Shown here: piece after piece, positions 51,496 through 60,091 of the stretch
How the letters are laid out: each line of letters opens with the position of its first letter
How positions within the stretch are numbered: position 1 is the stretch's first letter
Origin: Streptomyces sp. YS415
GTDB taxonomy: Bacteria; Actinomycetota; Actinomycetes; Streptomycetales; Streptomycetaceae
Assembly (NCBI RefSeq): GCF_023544665.1
Contig: NZ_JAMJFL010000017.1
Span: forward strand, 62,001-126,000
DNA length: 64,000 nt
Direction of reading: 5' to 3'
The notes under the pieces: model-generated
Databases searched by the model: none
What the model was told of the DNA's origin: nothing
What the model saw: the letters and a program-made list of their open reading frames with translations, nothing else
Position numbers and translations under genes: made by a program

Positions 51496-54400
51496 ATGAC
51501 AGTGGGCGCTATTTCCGCCGCCTCATCCATTGCGGCACCGGCATTGCAATTACCCGTCCGCGACGACACCGCGCCGCCCACGGGCACCGGGATCCACTCA
51601 TGGTTTTCCGGTTCCTGGCCCGGGGACCTGGTGCACGGCGCCTTCACGGTGCTGGTGCACCGCTACAGCGGCCAGGACGACATCGTGCTGGCGCGGGCGG
51701 GCCGGGCCGGTGAACGGCCCGTCGCCGTGCGGTCCCGCGACGCTCAGGGGCTGACGCTCACCGCGCTGGCCGCCGCCCTCGGCGCCCGGTACCGGGAGGC
51801 GGCACGCACCGGTGAGCCCGCGGACCTCGGCGACGGTCTGCGCGTCGGCACCGTCCGGACCGACGGCGGCGCGCCCCTCCCCGAGGGCTTCGCGCTCCTC
51901 CTGGAGACCGCCGAGGCCACCGGCCGCGCGGCCCTCCACTACGATCGCGCGCTCTTCGCCCCCGGACTGATCCGGCGCATGGCCGCCAACCTCGACACCC
52001 TGCTGCACCGTGCCGAGCAGCATCCTCGGACGCCGGTGGCGGACCTGGACGCGCTCTCCGAGCGCGAGAGCCGCCATCTGCTGCGGGAACTCAACGACAC
52101 CGCTCTCCCCTACGACCGCCGCACCACGGTGCACGCCCTCGTCGAGTGCCAGGCCGCCCGCACTCCCGACGCCCCGGCCGTCGAGTGGCAGGGCTCGGTG
52201 CTGACGTACCGCGAACTGGACCGGCAGGCCAACCGCCTGGCGCGGGCGCTCGCCGCGTCCGGCGTCACCCCCGGCTGCCGGGTCGGCCTCTCCCTGCCGC
52301 GCACCCACCACGCGGTCGTACTGCTGCTCGCGGTCCACAAAGCGGGCTGCGCCTACGTCCCCCTCGACCCGGCGTATCCGGCCGACCGGCTGACCGCCAT
52401 CGCCGCGACCGCCGACATGACCGCCGTGGTGCACGACGGGGACGAGGCCCCCGGCTGGCTCGCCGGTGCGTCCGCCGCCGCGCTGTCCTGGCCGGAGCTG
52501 TGGGAGAAGGCGTCCGCCGAGGACGACGCGCCGCTCGGCGTCACTGCCGGCCCCGAGGCCACCACCCACCTCATCTACACCTCCGGATCGACCGGCATCC
52601 CCAAGGGCGTGGTGATCAGCCACCGCAACACCGTGGCACTGCTCGCCTGGTCCGCGGCCACCTACCGGCCCGAGGACCTGGCGCGGGTGCTGTTCTCCAC
52701 CTCCCTCAACTTCGACCTGTCGGTGTACGAACTGTGGGCCCCGCTCACCCGCGGCGGTTGTGTCGTCGTGACGGACACCGTCCTGGCGCTCACCGAGACC
52801 GATGACCTGCGCCCGACTCTGGTCAACACCGTGCCGAGCGCACTGAACGTGCTGCTCCAGCGTGCGGCCGTGCCCGACTCGGTACGGGTGCTCAACGTCG
52901 CGGGCGAGCCGCTGTCCAAGGAACTGGTGAACGCCGCATTCGCCACCACCGGCACCGAGCGGCTCTACAACCTCTACGGGCCGTCCGAGGACACTACGTA
53001 CTCGACCTGGAAGTGCTTCACCGGCCCGACCGCCGACGCCCCCACGATCGGCGTCCCGATCCACAACACCGTCGCGTACCTGCTGGACGCCGACGGTCGG
53101 CCGGTTCCGCTCGGCGCGACCGGCGAGCTCCACCTCGGCGGCGACGGCCTGGCCGGCGGCTACATCAACGACCCCGAGCGCACCCGAGCCGTGTTCACGA
53201 CCGCTCCGGCCCGGCTCGGTCCCGTACCCGGCGGACGGCTGTACCGCACCGGCGACCTGGCGCGCTGGACCGAGGACGGCGAACTGCGCTTCCTCGGCCG
53301 CAAGGACAACCAGGTCAAGGTGCGGGGCTTCCGCATCGAGCTCGGGGAGATCGAATCGGTGCTCCGCGAGGTGGTGGGCCTGCGCGACATCGCGGCGCTG
53401 GCCGTGGGCACCGGCAGTGACACCCGGCTGGTCTGCTTCGTGGGCCTGGACGGCGCCGAGGTGACGGCCGAGGCGATGAGCGCCCATCTCCGGGCGAAAC
53501 TGCCCCACTACATGCAGCCCGCCAAGATCATCACCGCCGATCGGCTGCCGCGCCTCCCCAACGGCAAGGTCGACCGCAAGGCCCTCGCCGCGCGCGACCT
53601 CGACTGGGGCACGGACAGCGCCGCCGCGTTCATCGGCGACGACCCCGACCAGGCCCGGGTCGCCCGGGTGTGGTCCGAGCTGCTCGGCCTGACCCGGATC
53701 TCCCCCGACCTGGACTTCTTCTCCGTGGGCGGGCACTCCCTGCTGGCCACGCTGCTCGCGGCCCGGCTCTCCGACGCCGCGGGCAGGCCCGTCCGGGTCG
53801 CCGAGATCCACAGCCACCGCACCCTGGCGGAGCAGGCGGAGCTGCTGCGCCGGGCCCGTGCGCGATCGGCCGGGACCCCGGCACCCGCGGACGCCTCCGC
53901 GCGGCTGCGCGCCGTGGCCGACACCCTCCGGGAGTCCGCGGGCGGCCACGGCGTGCCCGGAGCGGGCACCGCGGCGTTCGTGGACGGCAGGCTGGAGCTG
54001 ACGTACCACGGTGTCGGCGACACGGACTCCGGCGCCCCGTACGGGCCGACGACCCGCCAGCGCGTCACCTGCATCACCAAGGCCATGCTGGCCTTCGTCG
54101 CGCTCCGCCTCGTCGACCGCGGTCTGCTCGGCCTCGACGAGCCGCTGAACGAACGGCTGCCCAGGGCCTTCCGCCGCCGCGACGGCCGTACCGTCGAGGT
54201 CACCCTGCGCCAACTGCTGTCGCACACCAGCGGCATCGACGACTCCTACGAGGTCTGGCACGACACCGACCTGCCCGACCTCGACACCTACATCGACAGC
54301 CTGAGCGGCTACGGCCAACTCTTCGAGCCCGGTGAGGTGTTCGCGTACTCGGCGGTCGGCACCTCGATCGTCGCCGCGCTGATCGAGAACCTCCTCGGCG

Positions 54401-55239
54401 TCCCCTGGCGCCGTGCGGTCAACGACCTCATGCTCACCCCGCTCGGCATCGAGCCGATACCGGAGACCCGCACCGAGAACGGCCACTACGGCCACTCCGT
54501 CTCCACCGGCTACGTATGGACCGAGAAGGTCAAGCGGTACGTCCGCCACGACCCGCCGGCCCAGACGATCGCCGACGACGCGGCCGGGTCCTTCTCCGTG
54601 TGCCTCACCCTGGCGGAGCTGGCAAAGATCGCCCTGCTCGCCGTCAACGACGGCGTCACCGAGGACGGCGAGCGGCTGCTGTCCGCCGCACTCGCCCGGC
54701 AGATGCGCACGCCTCAGGTACCCGTCCCCGGCCACCACTTCATGCACGCCTGGGGCCTGGGCTGGCTGATGTTCGGTCCCACCGCGTTCGGGTTCAACTC
54801 CAACGGCAGCGGCCACCACAACTTCATCCAGATCTTTCCCGAGCACCGCTCCTTCCTGCTTCTGCTCGCCAACGCCTACCCGTCGTTCGGCCTCTACGAG
54901 GACCTGTTGCGGGCCTTCACCGGCGAGGGGCTCATCCGCACCGGGCGCCCGTTCGAGATGGACCTCGACGACTGCCCCGGGCTCTACGCCTCCGACGGCT
55001 ACCGGCTGCGGGTGGAGCGCGGCGCCGAGCACCTGCGCTACGCCTACTCCGAACGGCAGCCGGACGGTGCGTGGCGGTGCCTGGACGAAGGGGACCTCGT
55101 CCTGTCCGGCGCGGGCGGCTTCAGCTCCATGTCCGAGAAGAACATCCTCGCCGGTTCCATCTCCTTCATTCCCACACCCGGCACCGCCACTCCCGGCTAC
55201 GTCCGGATCGGCCAGCGGTTCGCGAGGAGGACCCGATGA
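51496..55239 (+). CDS. NRPS-like protein: condensation remnant - adenylation - carrier protein - PBP/beta-lactamase-like domain, 1247 aa
   Basis: Residues 1-200 resemble only the C-terminal lobe of a condensation domain (AFTVLVHRYSGQDDIV; RRMAANLDTLLHRAEQHPRT) and lack HHxxxDG. The adenylation domain runs about 210-705: YTSGSTGIPKG (361), FDLSVYELW, NLYGPSEDTTYST, YRTGDL, LPNGKVDRK. A carrier domain follows, with GGHS and phosphopantetheine Ser748. Residues about 800-1130 are a serine-hydrolase/beta-lactamase-fold domain with C859-I-T-K862 where S-x-x-K is expected and Y951-S-A for Y-x-N; a beta-rich tail ends the protein. By-eye specificity code D-L-Y-N-N-A-L-T-Y-K suggests a small residue (Ala or Cys type). 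Role inferred: activates one amino acid, holds it as thioester; the last domain probably releases or transfers it. Confidence 0.9.
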   Translation: MTVGAISAASSIAAPALQLPVRDDTAPPTGTGIHSWFSGSWPGDLVHGAFTVLVHRYSGQDDIVLARAGRAGERPVAVRSRDAQGLTLTALAAALGARYREAARTGEPADLGDGLRVGTVRTDGGAPLPEGFALLLETAEATGRAALHYDRALFAPGLIRRMAANLDTLLHRAEQHPRTPVADLDALSERESRHLLRELNDTALPYDRRTTVHALVECQAARTPDAPAVEWQGSVLTYRELDRQANRLARALAASGVTPGCRVGLSLPRTHHAVVLLLAVHKAGCAYVPLDPAYPADRLTAIAATADMTAVVHDGDEAPGWLAGASAAALSWPELWEKASAEDDAPLGVTAGPEATTHLIYTSGSTGIPKGVVISHRNTVALLAWSAATYRPEDLARVLFSTSLNFDLSVYELWAPLTRGGCVVVTDTVLALTETDDLRPTLVNTVPSALNVLLQRAAVPDSVRVLNVAGEPLSKELVNAAFATTGTERLYNLYGPSEDTTYSTWKCFTGPTADAPTIGVPIHNTVAYLLDADGRPVPLGATGELHLGGDGLAGGYINDPERTRAVFTTAPARLGPVPGGRLYRTGDLARWTEDGELRFLGRKDNQVKVRGFRIELGEIESVLREVVGLRDIAALAVGTGSDTRLVCFVGLDGAEVTAEAMSAHLRAKLPHYMQPAKIITADRLPRLPNGKVDRKALAARDLDWGTDSAAAFIGDDPDQARVARVWSELLGLTRISPDLDFFSVGGHSLLATLLAARLSDAAGRPVRVAEIHSHRTLAEQAELLRRARARSAGTPAPADASARLRAVADTLRESAGGHGVPGAGTAAFVDGRLELTYHGVGDTDSGAPYGPTTRQRVTCITKAMLAFVALRLVDRGLLGLDEPLNERLPRAFRRRDGRTVEVTLRQLLSHTSGIDDSYEVWHDTDLPDLDTYIDSLSGYGQLFEPGEVFAYSAVGTSIVAALIENLLGVPWRRAVNDLMLTPLGIEPIPETRTENGHYGHSVSTGYVWTEKVKRYVRHDPPAQTIADDAAGSFSVCLTLAELAKIALLAVNDGVTEDGERLLSAALARQMRTPQVPVPGHHFMHAWGLGWLMFGPTAFGFNSNGSGHHNFIQIFPEHRSFLLLLANAYPSFGLYEDLLRAFTGEGLIRTGRPFEMDLDDCPGLYASDGYRLRVERGAEHLRYAYSERQPDGAWRCLDEGDLVLSGAGGFSSMSEKNILAGSISFIPTPGTATPGYVRIGQRFARRTR

Positions 55240-56504
55240 CAGAACCGCACGAACGGCACGTGGTCTTCGTGACCTGGAAGGCCGGCAACGCCCCGGCGTT
55301 CGAGGCGGCCAAGCGGCTCGGCCACCAGGTGACGCTCATCCGCTCCCTGCTCATGGAGCAGTCCCAGAACATCGACTTCGACACCTGCCCCTACGCCCGG
55401 TTCGTCGACCGGGTCCATGTCCTCAAGGACGCCACCGACCCCGGGGCGCTGCGCGCCTGCGTCCGGGCCGTGCACGAGGAACGTCCGGTGGACGGGTTCA
55501 TCGCCAGCGTGGACGCGCTGGTGGTCCCCGTGGCCCGGGTCGCCGAGGAACTGGGGGTGCCGTTCACGGATGCCGCCGCGGCGGAGGCCGCCAAGCAGAA
55601 GGACCGCTGCCGGGACATCCTCGCGGCGGCCGGCGTCGACCGCACCCGGCACGCCGTGGTCGACGGCTTCGAGGAGGCCGCCTCCTTCGCCGCCGCCACC
55701 GGCTACCCGGTCGTGCTCAAACCGGCCCGGGGCTCCGGCAGCGAGGGCGCCCATGTCATCGCCGACGAGCGGCAGTTGGCCGAGATCCTGGGCCGGGCCG
55801 ACCGGGGCGTGTACGCCGCGGGCATCCTCGTCGAGGAGTATCTGAACGGGCGCTTCCTGTCCGCCGAGCTCGGCCTCGCCCAGGGCCGTTTCCTGCGGCT
55901 CGCCGTCAGCGAGCGCTCCACCTGGTACCGCCACGAGGCGCTGGAGACCGGCACAACGATCCCCGCCGGGGTCACCGCCGACGAGCACGACCGGGTGATG
56001 GAGTTCGCCGAGGCCGTCGTCGGCGCGCTCGGCCTGCGGCTCGGCATCTTCCACGTCGAGGTCATGCTCGGCGCGGACGGCCGGCCCCGGCTGATCGAGG
56101 TCAACCCGCGCATCATGGGGTCCTGCCTGCCGAACCTGTTCCAACTGGCGGGCGGCGGGGACATCTTCGAACTGCTCGTGCGCATCCACCTCGGCGAGCC
56201 CGTCGAGCACGACCGGAGCGCCTTCACCCACTACGCGACCGTCCGCTGGTTCGGCGCCGCCGACGCCGTACCGAAACCCGCGGCCGTACCGGACCTCGAC
56301 TGGGCCGCCGCCGAGCACGGCCGCAGTCTGCACGCGCTCACCGTCCGCTTCCCCGACGGCGACATCCTCCTTCCCTGCCGGGGCAACCTCGGCAACTTCG
56401 GCGAGGTCCAGGTCGTGCACGCCGACCGCGCGACATCGATCCGCATCGCCGAGGACATCGTCGCCGGCATGGCCGACCGACTCGGTTTCGAGGTGACCAG
56501 GTGA
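55236..56504 (+). CDS. ATP-grasp carboxylate-amine ligase, 422 aa
   Basis: Couples a carboxylate to an amine through an acyl phosphate. ATP-grasp core: GYPVVLKPARGSGSEGAHV (ATP binding), AAGILVEEYLNGRF, GRPRLIEVNPRIMGSCLPN (Mg2+-binding Glu and Asn). An N-terminal Rossmann-like part has VVFVTWKAGNAP, as in amino acid ligases of the BacD/carnosine-synthase-like group. Its ATG overlaps the NRPS stop (ATGA) with GAGGAGG before it. It could form the peptide bond between the carrier-bound or released residue and a second amino acid. Confidence 0.9.
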   Translation: MTEPHERHVVFVTWKAGNAPAFEAAKRLGHQVTLIRSLLMEQSQNIDFDTCPYARFVDRVHVLKDATDPGALRACVRAVHEERPVDGFIASVDALVVPVARVAEELGVPFTDAAAAEAAKQKDRCRDILAAAGVDRTRHAVVDGFEEAASFAAATGYPVVLKPARGSGSEGAHVIADERQLAEILGRADRGVYAAGILVEEYLNGRFLSAELGLAQGRFLRLAVSERSTWYRHEALETGTTIPAGVTADEHDRVMEFAEAVVGALGLRLGIFHVEVMLGADGRPRLIEVNPRIMGSCLPNLFQLAGGGDIFELLVRIHLGEPVEHDRSAFTHYATVRWFGAADAVPKPAAVPDLDWAAAEHGRSLHALTVRFPDGDILLPCRGNLGNFGEVQVVHADRATSIRIAEDIVAGMADRLGFEVTR

Positions 56505-57445
56505 TGGCCCCGACCGCCTTCTACGACCAGACCCGCAGGCAACTGGCCCGGCTGGGACTGCCGCTGGGCGACCTGGAGCGCGTTCCCCGCTCCGAGGGGA
56601 CGTTCCCCGACGGCGGGCACTTCCGCATCGAGGTGCCCACCGTCAACACCGTCCCGGCCGCCGAGACCCTGCTCGCCGAGAGCCGCCGCCGAGGCTTCAC
56701 CATCAACCGCATCACCGAGACCCGCGGCATGTACCGGCACACCGCCCGCGAGATCGGCGCCTACGTCGCGCTCGGCAAGGAGTACGGCACCGAGATCCTC
56801 ATGTCGGTCGGCCCCCGCGCCACCTACGACATAGGCGGCGGCGTACAGACCCCCGAGGGGTCCCGCATCGGCTACCGGCTGCGCGGCCAGGACCAGATCG
56901 TCCGCGCCGTCGAGGACGTCAAGCGCGGCATCGGCCTCGGCGTACGCGGCTTCGTCGTCTACGACGAGGGCCTGCTGTGGGTGCTCGGGCGGCTGCGCAG
57001 CTCCGGCGAGCTGCCGGCCGACATCCACCTGAAGGTCTCCGCGCACTGCGGACAGGGCAACCCGGCCTCGGCGCAGCTGCTGGAGATGCTCGGCGCGAAC
57101 AGCTTCAACCCGGTGCGCGACCTGACCCTCCCCATGATCGCGGCCCTGCGGCAGGCGGTCGGGATCCCGCTGGACTGCCACGTGGACAACCCCCCGTCCT
57201 CCGGCGGGTTCATCCGCACCTACGAGGCCCCCGACATCGTCCGTGCCGCCGCACCCGTCCACCTCAAGACGGGCAACAGCGCCCTCGACGGCCACGGCGT
57301 GAGCCCCACACCCGCCCAGCTCGACGGCATCCTGCGCCAGGTAGAGATCGTCACCGAGTTCCTCGGCCGGCACTATCCGCAGGCCCGCCAGAGCGCCGCC
57401 CGCGCCCTGCAACCCGCGGGCGCGGCCCCGGGGAAGGACGGCTGA
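56504..57445 (+). CDS. TIM-barrel protein, U32-peptidase-like, 313 aa
   Basis: A regular beta/alpha pattern suggests a TIM barrel: FRIEVPTVNTVPAAETLLAE, GTEILMSVGPRATYDIGGGV, GVRGFVVYDEGLLWVLGRL, IHLKVSAHCGQGNPASAQLL, GIPLDCHVDNPPSSGGFIRT. This is closest to the U32 peptidase-like group, but the family's HG..C pattern is not seen, so I rank it as weak. Start at ATG 56504 overlaps the ATP-grasp stop by one base; GTG 56501 is an alternative. Likely an enzyme of the pathway with unknown reaction. Confidence 0.72.
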   Translation: MAPTAFYDQTRRQLARLGLPLGDLERVPRSEGTFPDGGHFRIEVPTVNTVPAAETLLAESRRRGFTINRITETRGMYRHTAREIGAYVALGKEYGTEILMSVGPRATYDIGGGVQTPEGSRIGYRLRGQDQIVRAVEDVKRGIGLGVRGFVVYDEGLLWVLGRLRSSGELPADIHLKVSAHCGQGNPASAQLLEMLGANSFNPVRDLTLPMIAALRQAVGIPLDCHVDNPPSSGGFIRTYEAPDIVRAAAPVHLKTGNSALDGHGVSPTPAQLDGILRQVEIVTEFLGRHYPQARQSAARALQPAGAAPGKDG

Positions 57446-57448
57446 GCG

Positions 57449-59275
57449 ATGTGCCGTGTCTACGGCTCCTTCGGCGGCGACCTCGCCGATCCCGGCGTCC
57501 TGGGTGCGGTGGCCGCGGCGATGTACCCGGGCGGGCCGGACGAACAGACCCTGCGCGGCGGCGGCGGATGGGCGCTCGGCACCAACCGGCTGGCCATCCA
57601 GGGCGTCGACTCCGGCCACCAGCCCTTCGTACGCGGGCCGTTGTGCTGTGTGTTCAACGGCGAGATCTACAACCACCGGCAGCTGCGCGCGGAACTCGCC
57701 GCCCGGGGGTACCGCTTCGACGGCGACTGCGACGGGGACGTCCTGCTGCCGCTGTACGAGCTGTACGGGGACGCGTTCACCTCCCGTCTGGAAGGCATGT
57801 TCGCCATCGCGCTCGTCGACGAGCGGGCGGAACCCGCGCTGAAGCTCTTCACCGACCACGCCGGCATGAAGTCGCTCTACTACTACCTCTCCCCCGACGG
57901 CCGCGGGCTCCGCTTCGCCTCCGAACTGCGCGCCCTGAGCCGGTTCCCCGACTTCCCCGACGAACTCGACCCGCTCGCCGTCGACCGGTACCTCGGCGGC
58001 AAGGCGGTCTGGGGACCGGGCACCGTCCACACCGGGGTCCGCACGCTGGAGCCCGGATCGGCCCTGCGCTTCGCCGACGGGCGGGCCGTCGTCACCCGCA
58101 CCCCGCTGGAACCCGCCGAGCCCGACTGGCCCGACGGCGGGCCGACCGTGGGGGCTGCGGCGGAGCTGCTCGACGAGCTGTTGCGCACCGAGATGGGCCG
58201 CATGGTCGACGCCGACGTACCCGTCTGCGTCATCACCAGCGGCGGGCTCGACTCCAGCTACACCACGGCCCTCGCCGCCCATCTGGTCCCGGACGTCGCG
58301 TCGTTCAACATCGCCTACCGCGGCGACTGGCCCGCCGACGAACGGCACCACGCCGCCGAGGCGGCCCGCCACTGCGGCACCGCACACCACCAGGTGCTCC
58401 TCGACCCGGCCGGCTTCCCCGAGCTCGTCGAGCGGTTCGTCCGCCATCTCGACCAGCCCAACAACGCCCCGCACAGCCTCAGTACGTTCGCCCTCTTCGA
58501 GGCCGTCCACCAGGCCGGTTTCAAGGTGGCCCTGACGGGCGACGGCGCCGACGAACTCTTCGCCGGGTACGCCCGGTTCGTCAAGGCCGACCGGGACGAC
58601 GCCGCCACCTGGCACCGCACCTACCAGGGCACCATGGCCGCGGCCGACACGGCGGCCCTGGACCGGCTGTACACGCCCGGCTATCTGGCACACGTCAGGG
58701 CAGCGGGCGGGTACTTCGGCGACCGCAGCGGCGACGAACTCGACCGCCGGGTGCGCTCCGGGGAGCACGGCAAGCTGGAAACGCTGCTGCGCTACGACCA
58801 GGACGAGCGGTTCCCGTACTACATCCTGCGCCGCGTCGACCACCTGAGCATGGCCCACTCGGTGGAGGCCCGCATCCCCTTCCTCCAGCCGTCCGTGATG
58901 CGTCTGGCGCACGCGCTGCCCGCCCACGTCAAGGTGGCCGGCGACACCGTGAAGGCACCGGTGGCCGAGGCCGCCCGGCGCTGGGTGCCGCGCAGCATCG
59001 TCGAGCGCCCCAAACAGCCGTTCACCCTGCCCGTCACCGCGATGATCAGGCCGGGCGAGGCGCTGTACGACATGATCGGCGACCTCTTGCTCGGCCCCGG
59101 CGCCCGCTGCCGCGACTACATCCGGCAGGACACGGTGCGCGAGGTCTTCCGCACCCAGACCGAGAGCCCGGCCGCGCACGCCGCCGAACTGCTCTGGTCC
59201 CTGCTGGTGCTGGAGACCTGGCTCTCCGCACGCACTCTCGACCCCGCCCCTCTCCCGAAAGGCCCAGCCCGATGA
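57449..59275 (+). CDS. AsnB-type glutamine-dependent amidotransferase, 608 aa
   Basis: Asparagine synthetase (glutamine-hydrolysing) fold. The N-terminal Ntn glutaminase keeps the nucleophile Cys2 (MCRVYG) and FNGEIYNH; the synthetase domain has the PP-loop SGGLDSS (264-270) and TGDGADELFAGYARF. Retention of Cys2 argues for real ammonia transfer, unlike beta-lactam synthetases, which use the same fold without it. Length suits AsnB. It begins 3 bases after the previous stop and overlaps the next start (ATGA). Probably amidates a carboxylate of the product or a precursor. Confidence 0.92.
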   Translation: MCRVYGSFGGDLADPGVLGAVAAAMYPGGPDEQTLRGGGGWALGTNRLAIQGVDSGHQPFVRGPLCCVFNGEIYNHRQLRAELAARGYRFDGDCDGDVLLPLYELYGDAFTSRLEGMFAIALVDERAEPALKLFTDHAGMKSLYYYLSPDGRGLRFASELRALSRFPDFPDELDPLAVDRYLGGKAVWGPGTVHTGVRTLEPGSALRFADGRAVVTRTPLEPAEPDWPDGGPTVGAAAELLDELLRTEMGRMVDADVPVCVITSGGLDSSYTTALAAHLVPDVASFNIAYRGDWPADERHHAAEAARHCGTAHHQVLLDPAGFPELVERFVRHLDQPNNAPHSLSTFALFEAVHQAGFKVALTGDGADELFAGYARFVKADRDDAATWHRTYQGTMAAADTAALDRLYTPGYLAHVRAAGGYFGDRSGDELDRRVRSGEHGKLETLLRYDQDERFPYYILRRVDHLSMAHSVEARIPFLQPSVMRLAHALPAHVKVAGDTVKAPVAEAARRWVPRSIVERPKQPFTLPVTAMIRPGEALYDMIGDLLLGPGARCRDYIRQDTVREVFRTQTESPAAHAAELLWSLLVLETWLSARTLDPAPLPKGPAR

Positions 59276-60081
59276 CCCAGCTCACCTCCCTGCTGGCCGG
59301 CGTCACCAAGGACGACATACGCCGCGACCCGTTCCCGCACATCGTCATCAGCGACGCCCTGCCCCAGGACCTGTACGAGGCGCTCGCCAAGTCGATGCCG
59401 AGCGCCGAGTACATCGGCGAGCGGATCGGCAAGCCGATCACCTCGAACGAGCGCTACAACTACATGTCCGAGATGATCCTGGGCGATCCGGCGATGGCGC
59501 AGGTGTGGAAGGACTTCGTCACCTACCACGCCTCGCCCGCCTTCTACGCGGAGTTCCTCGACCTGTTCCAGGAGGACCTGCTGGCCAACCTCCCGGACGC
59601 GGAGCAGCAGACGGGGCCGCTGCGCGAGCTGCGGGTGGGCCGCCGCAACCGGGACAATTTCGAGACCCACGACATCCTCATGGACTGCACGGCCGTCATC
59701 AACTCGGCCGTCACCGGCAAGCCGTCCGCCTACCGCGGGCCGCACGTCGACAAGCCGTACAAGCTCTTCGGCGGTCTCTTCTACATGCGGCTGCCCGAGG
59801 ACGACGCGGTCGGCGGCGATCTCGTCCTCTACAAGTACCGCCCCGGCGCGCACAAGTTCCACACCAGCGCCTCCGAGTACGGCGACAACCGCTTCGACAT
59901 CGACCCGAAGTACGTCGAGGAGGTCACCACCGTCCCCTACCGGAGCAACACGCTGGTGATGTACCCCATCAACCGCCTCGCCCTGCACGGGGTGTCGGTG
60001 CGCAGCCTCACCCAGCACCAACGCCGCTTCGTCGCCCTCGTCGGCGACCTCCAGCACCCGCTCTTCGACCTCGCGCTCTGA
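59272..60081 (+). CDS. 2-oxoglutarate/Fe(II) dioxygenase, prolyl-hydroxylase-like, 269 aa
   Basis: Jelly-roll dioxygenase; iron ligands in YRGPHVDKPYKLFGGLFYMR (HxD) and the distal His in RLALHGVSVRS, with Arg shortly after for 2-oxoglutarate. GGDLVLYKYRPG is the core strand. The N-terminal half (FPHIVISDALPQDLYEALAK) matches the group of peptidyl or amino-acid beta-hydroxylases. Start ATG overlaps the AsnB-like stop. Predicted to hydroxylate an amino acid or the peptide. Confidence 0.88.
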   Translation: MTQLTSLLAGVTKDDIRRDPFPHIVISDALPQDLYEALAKSMPSAEYIGERIGKPITSNERYNYMSEMILGDPAMAQVWKDFVTYHASPAFYAEFLDLFQEDLLANLPDAEQQTGPLRELRVGRRNRDNFETHDILMDCTAVINSAVTGKPSAYRGPHVDKPYKLFGGLFYMRLPEDDAVGGDLVLYKYRPGAHKFHTSASEYGDNRFDIDPKYVEEVTTVPYRSNTLVMYPINRLALHGVSVRSLTQHQRRFVALVGDLQHPLFDLAL

Positions 60082-60091
60082 GAGGCCTCCC

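Noticed and set aside
51598..55032. Very long minus-strand open frame (over 1100 codons) opposite the NRPS-like gene
   Set aside because: It is the complement of a strongly recognised gene; high-GC third-position bias opens antisense frames. Its translation is Gly/Ala/Val/Arg-rich with no domain.
56231..59179. Minus-strand open frame of 982 codons opposite the AsnB-like gene
   Set aside because: Same antisense effect; no recognisable domain or RBS, and the plus strand holds intact enzymes.
57449..59275. Beta-lactam synthetase identity for the AsnB-like protein
   Set aside because: Cys2 of the glutaminase is intact and no carboxyethylarginine-type synthase is present nearby.
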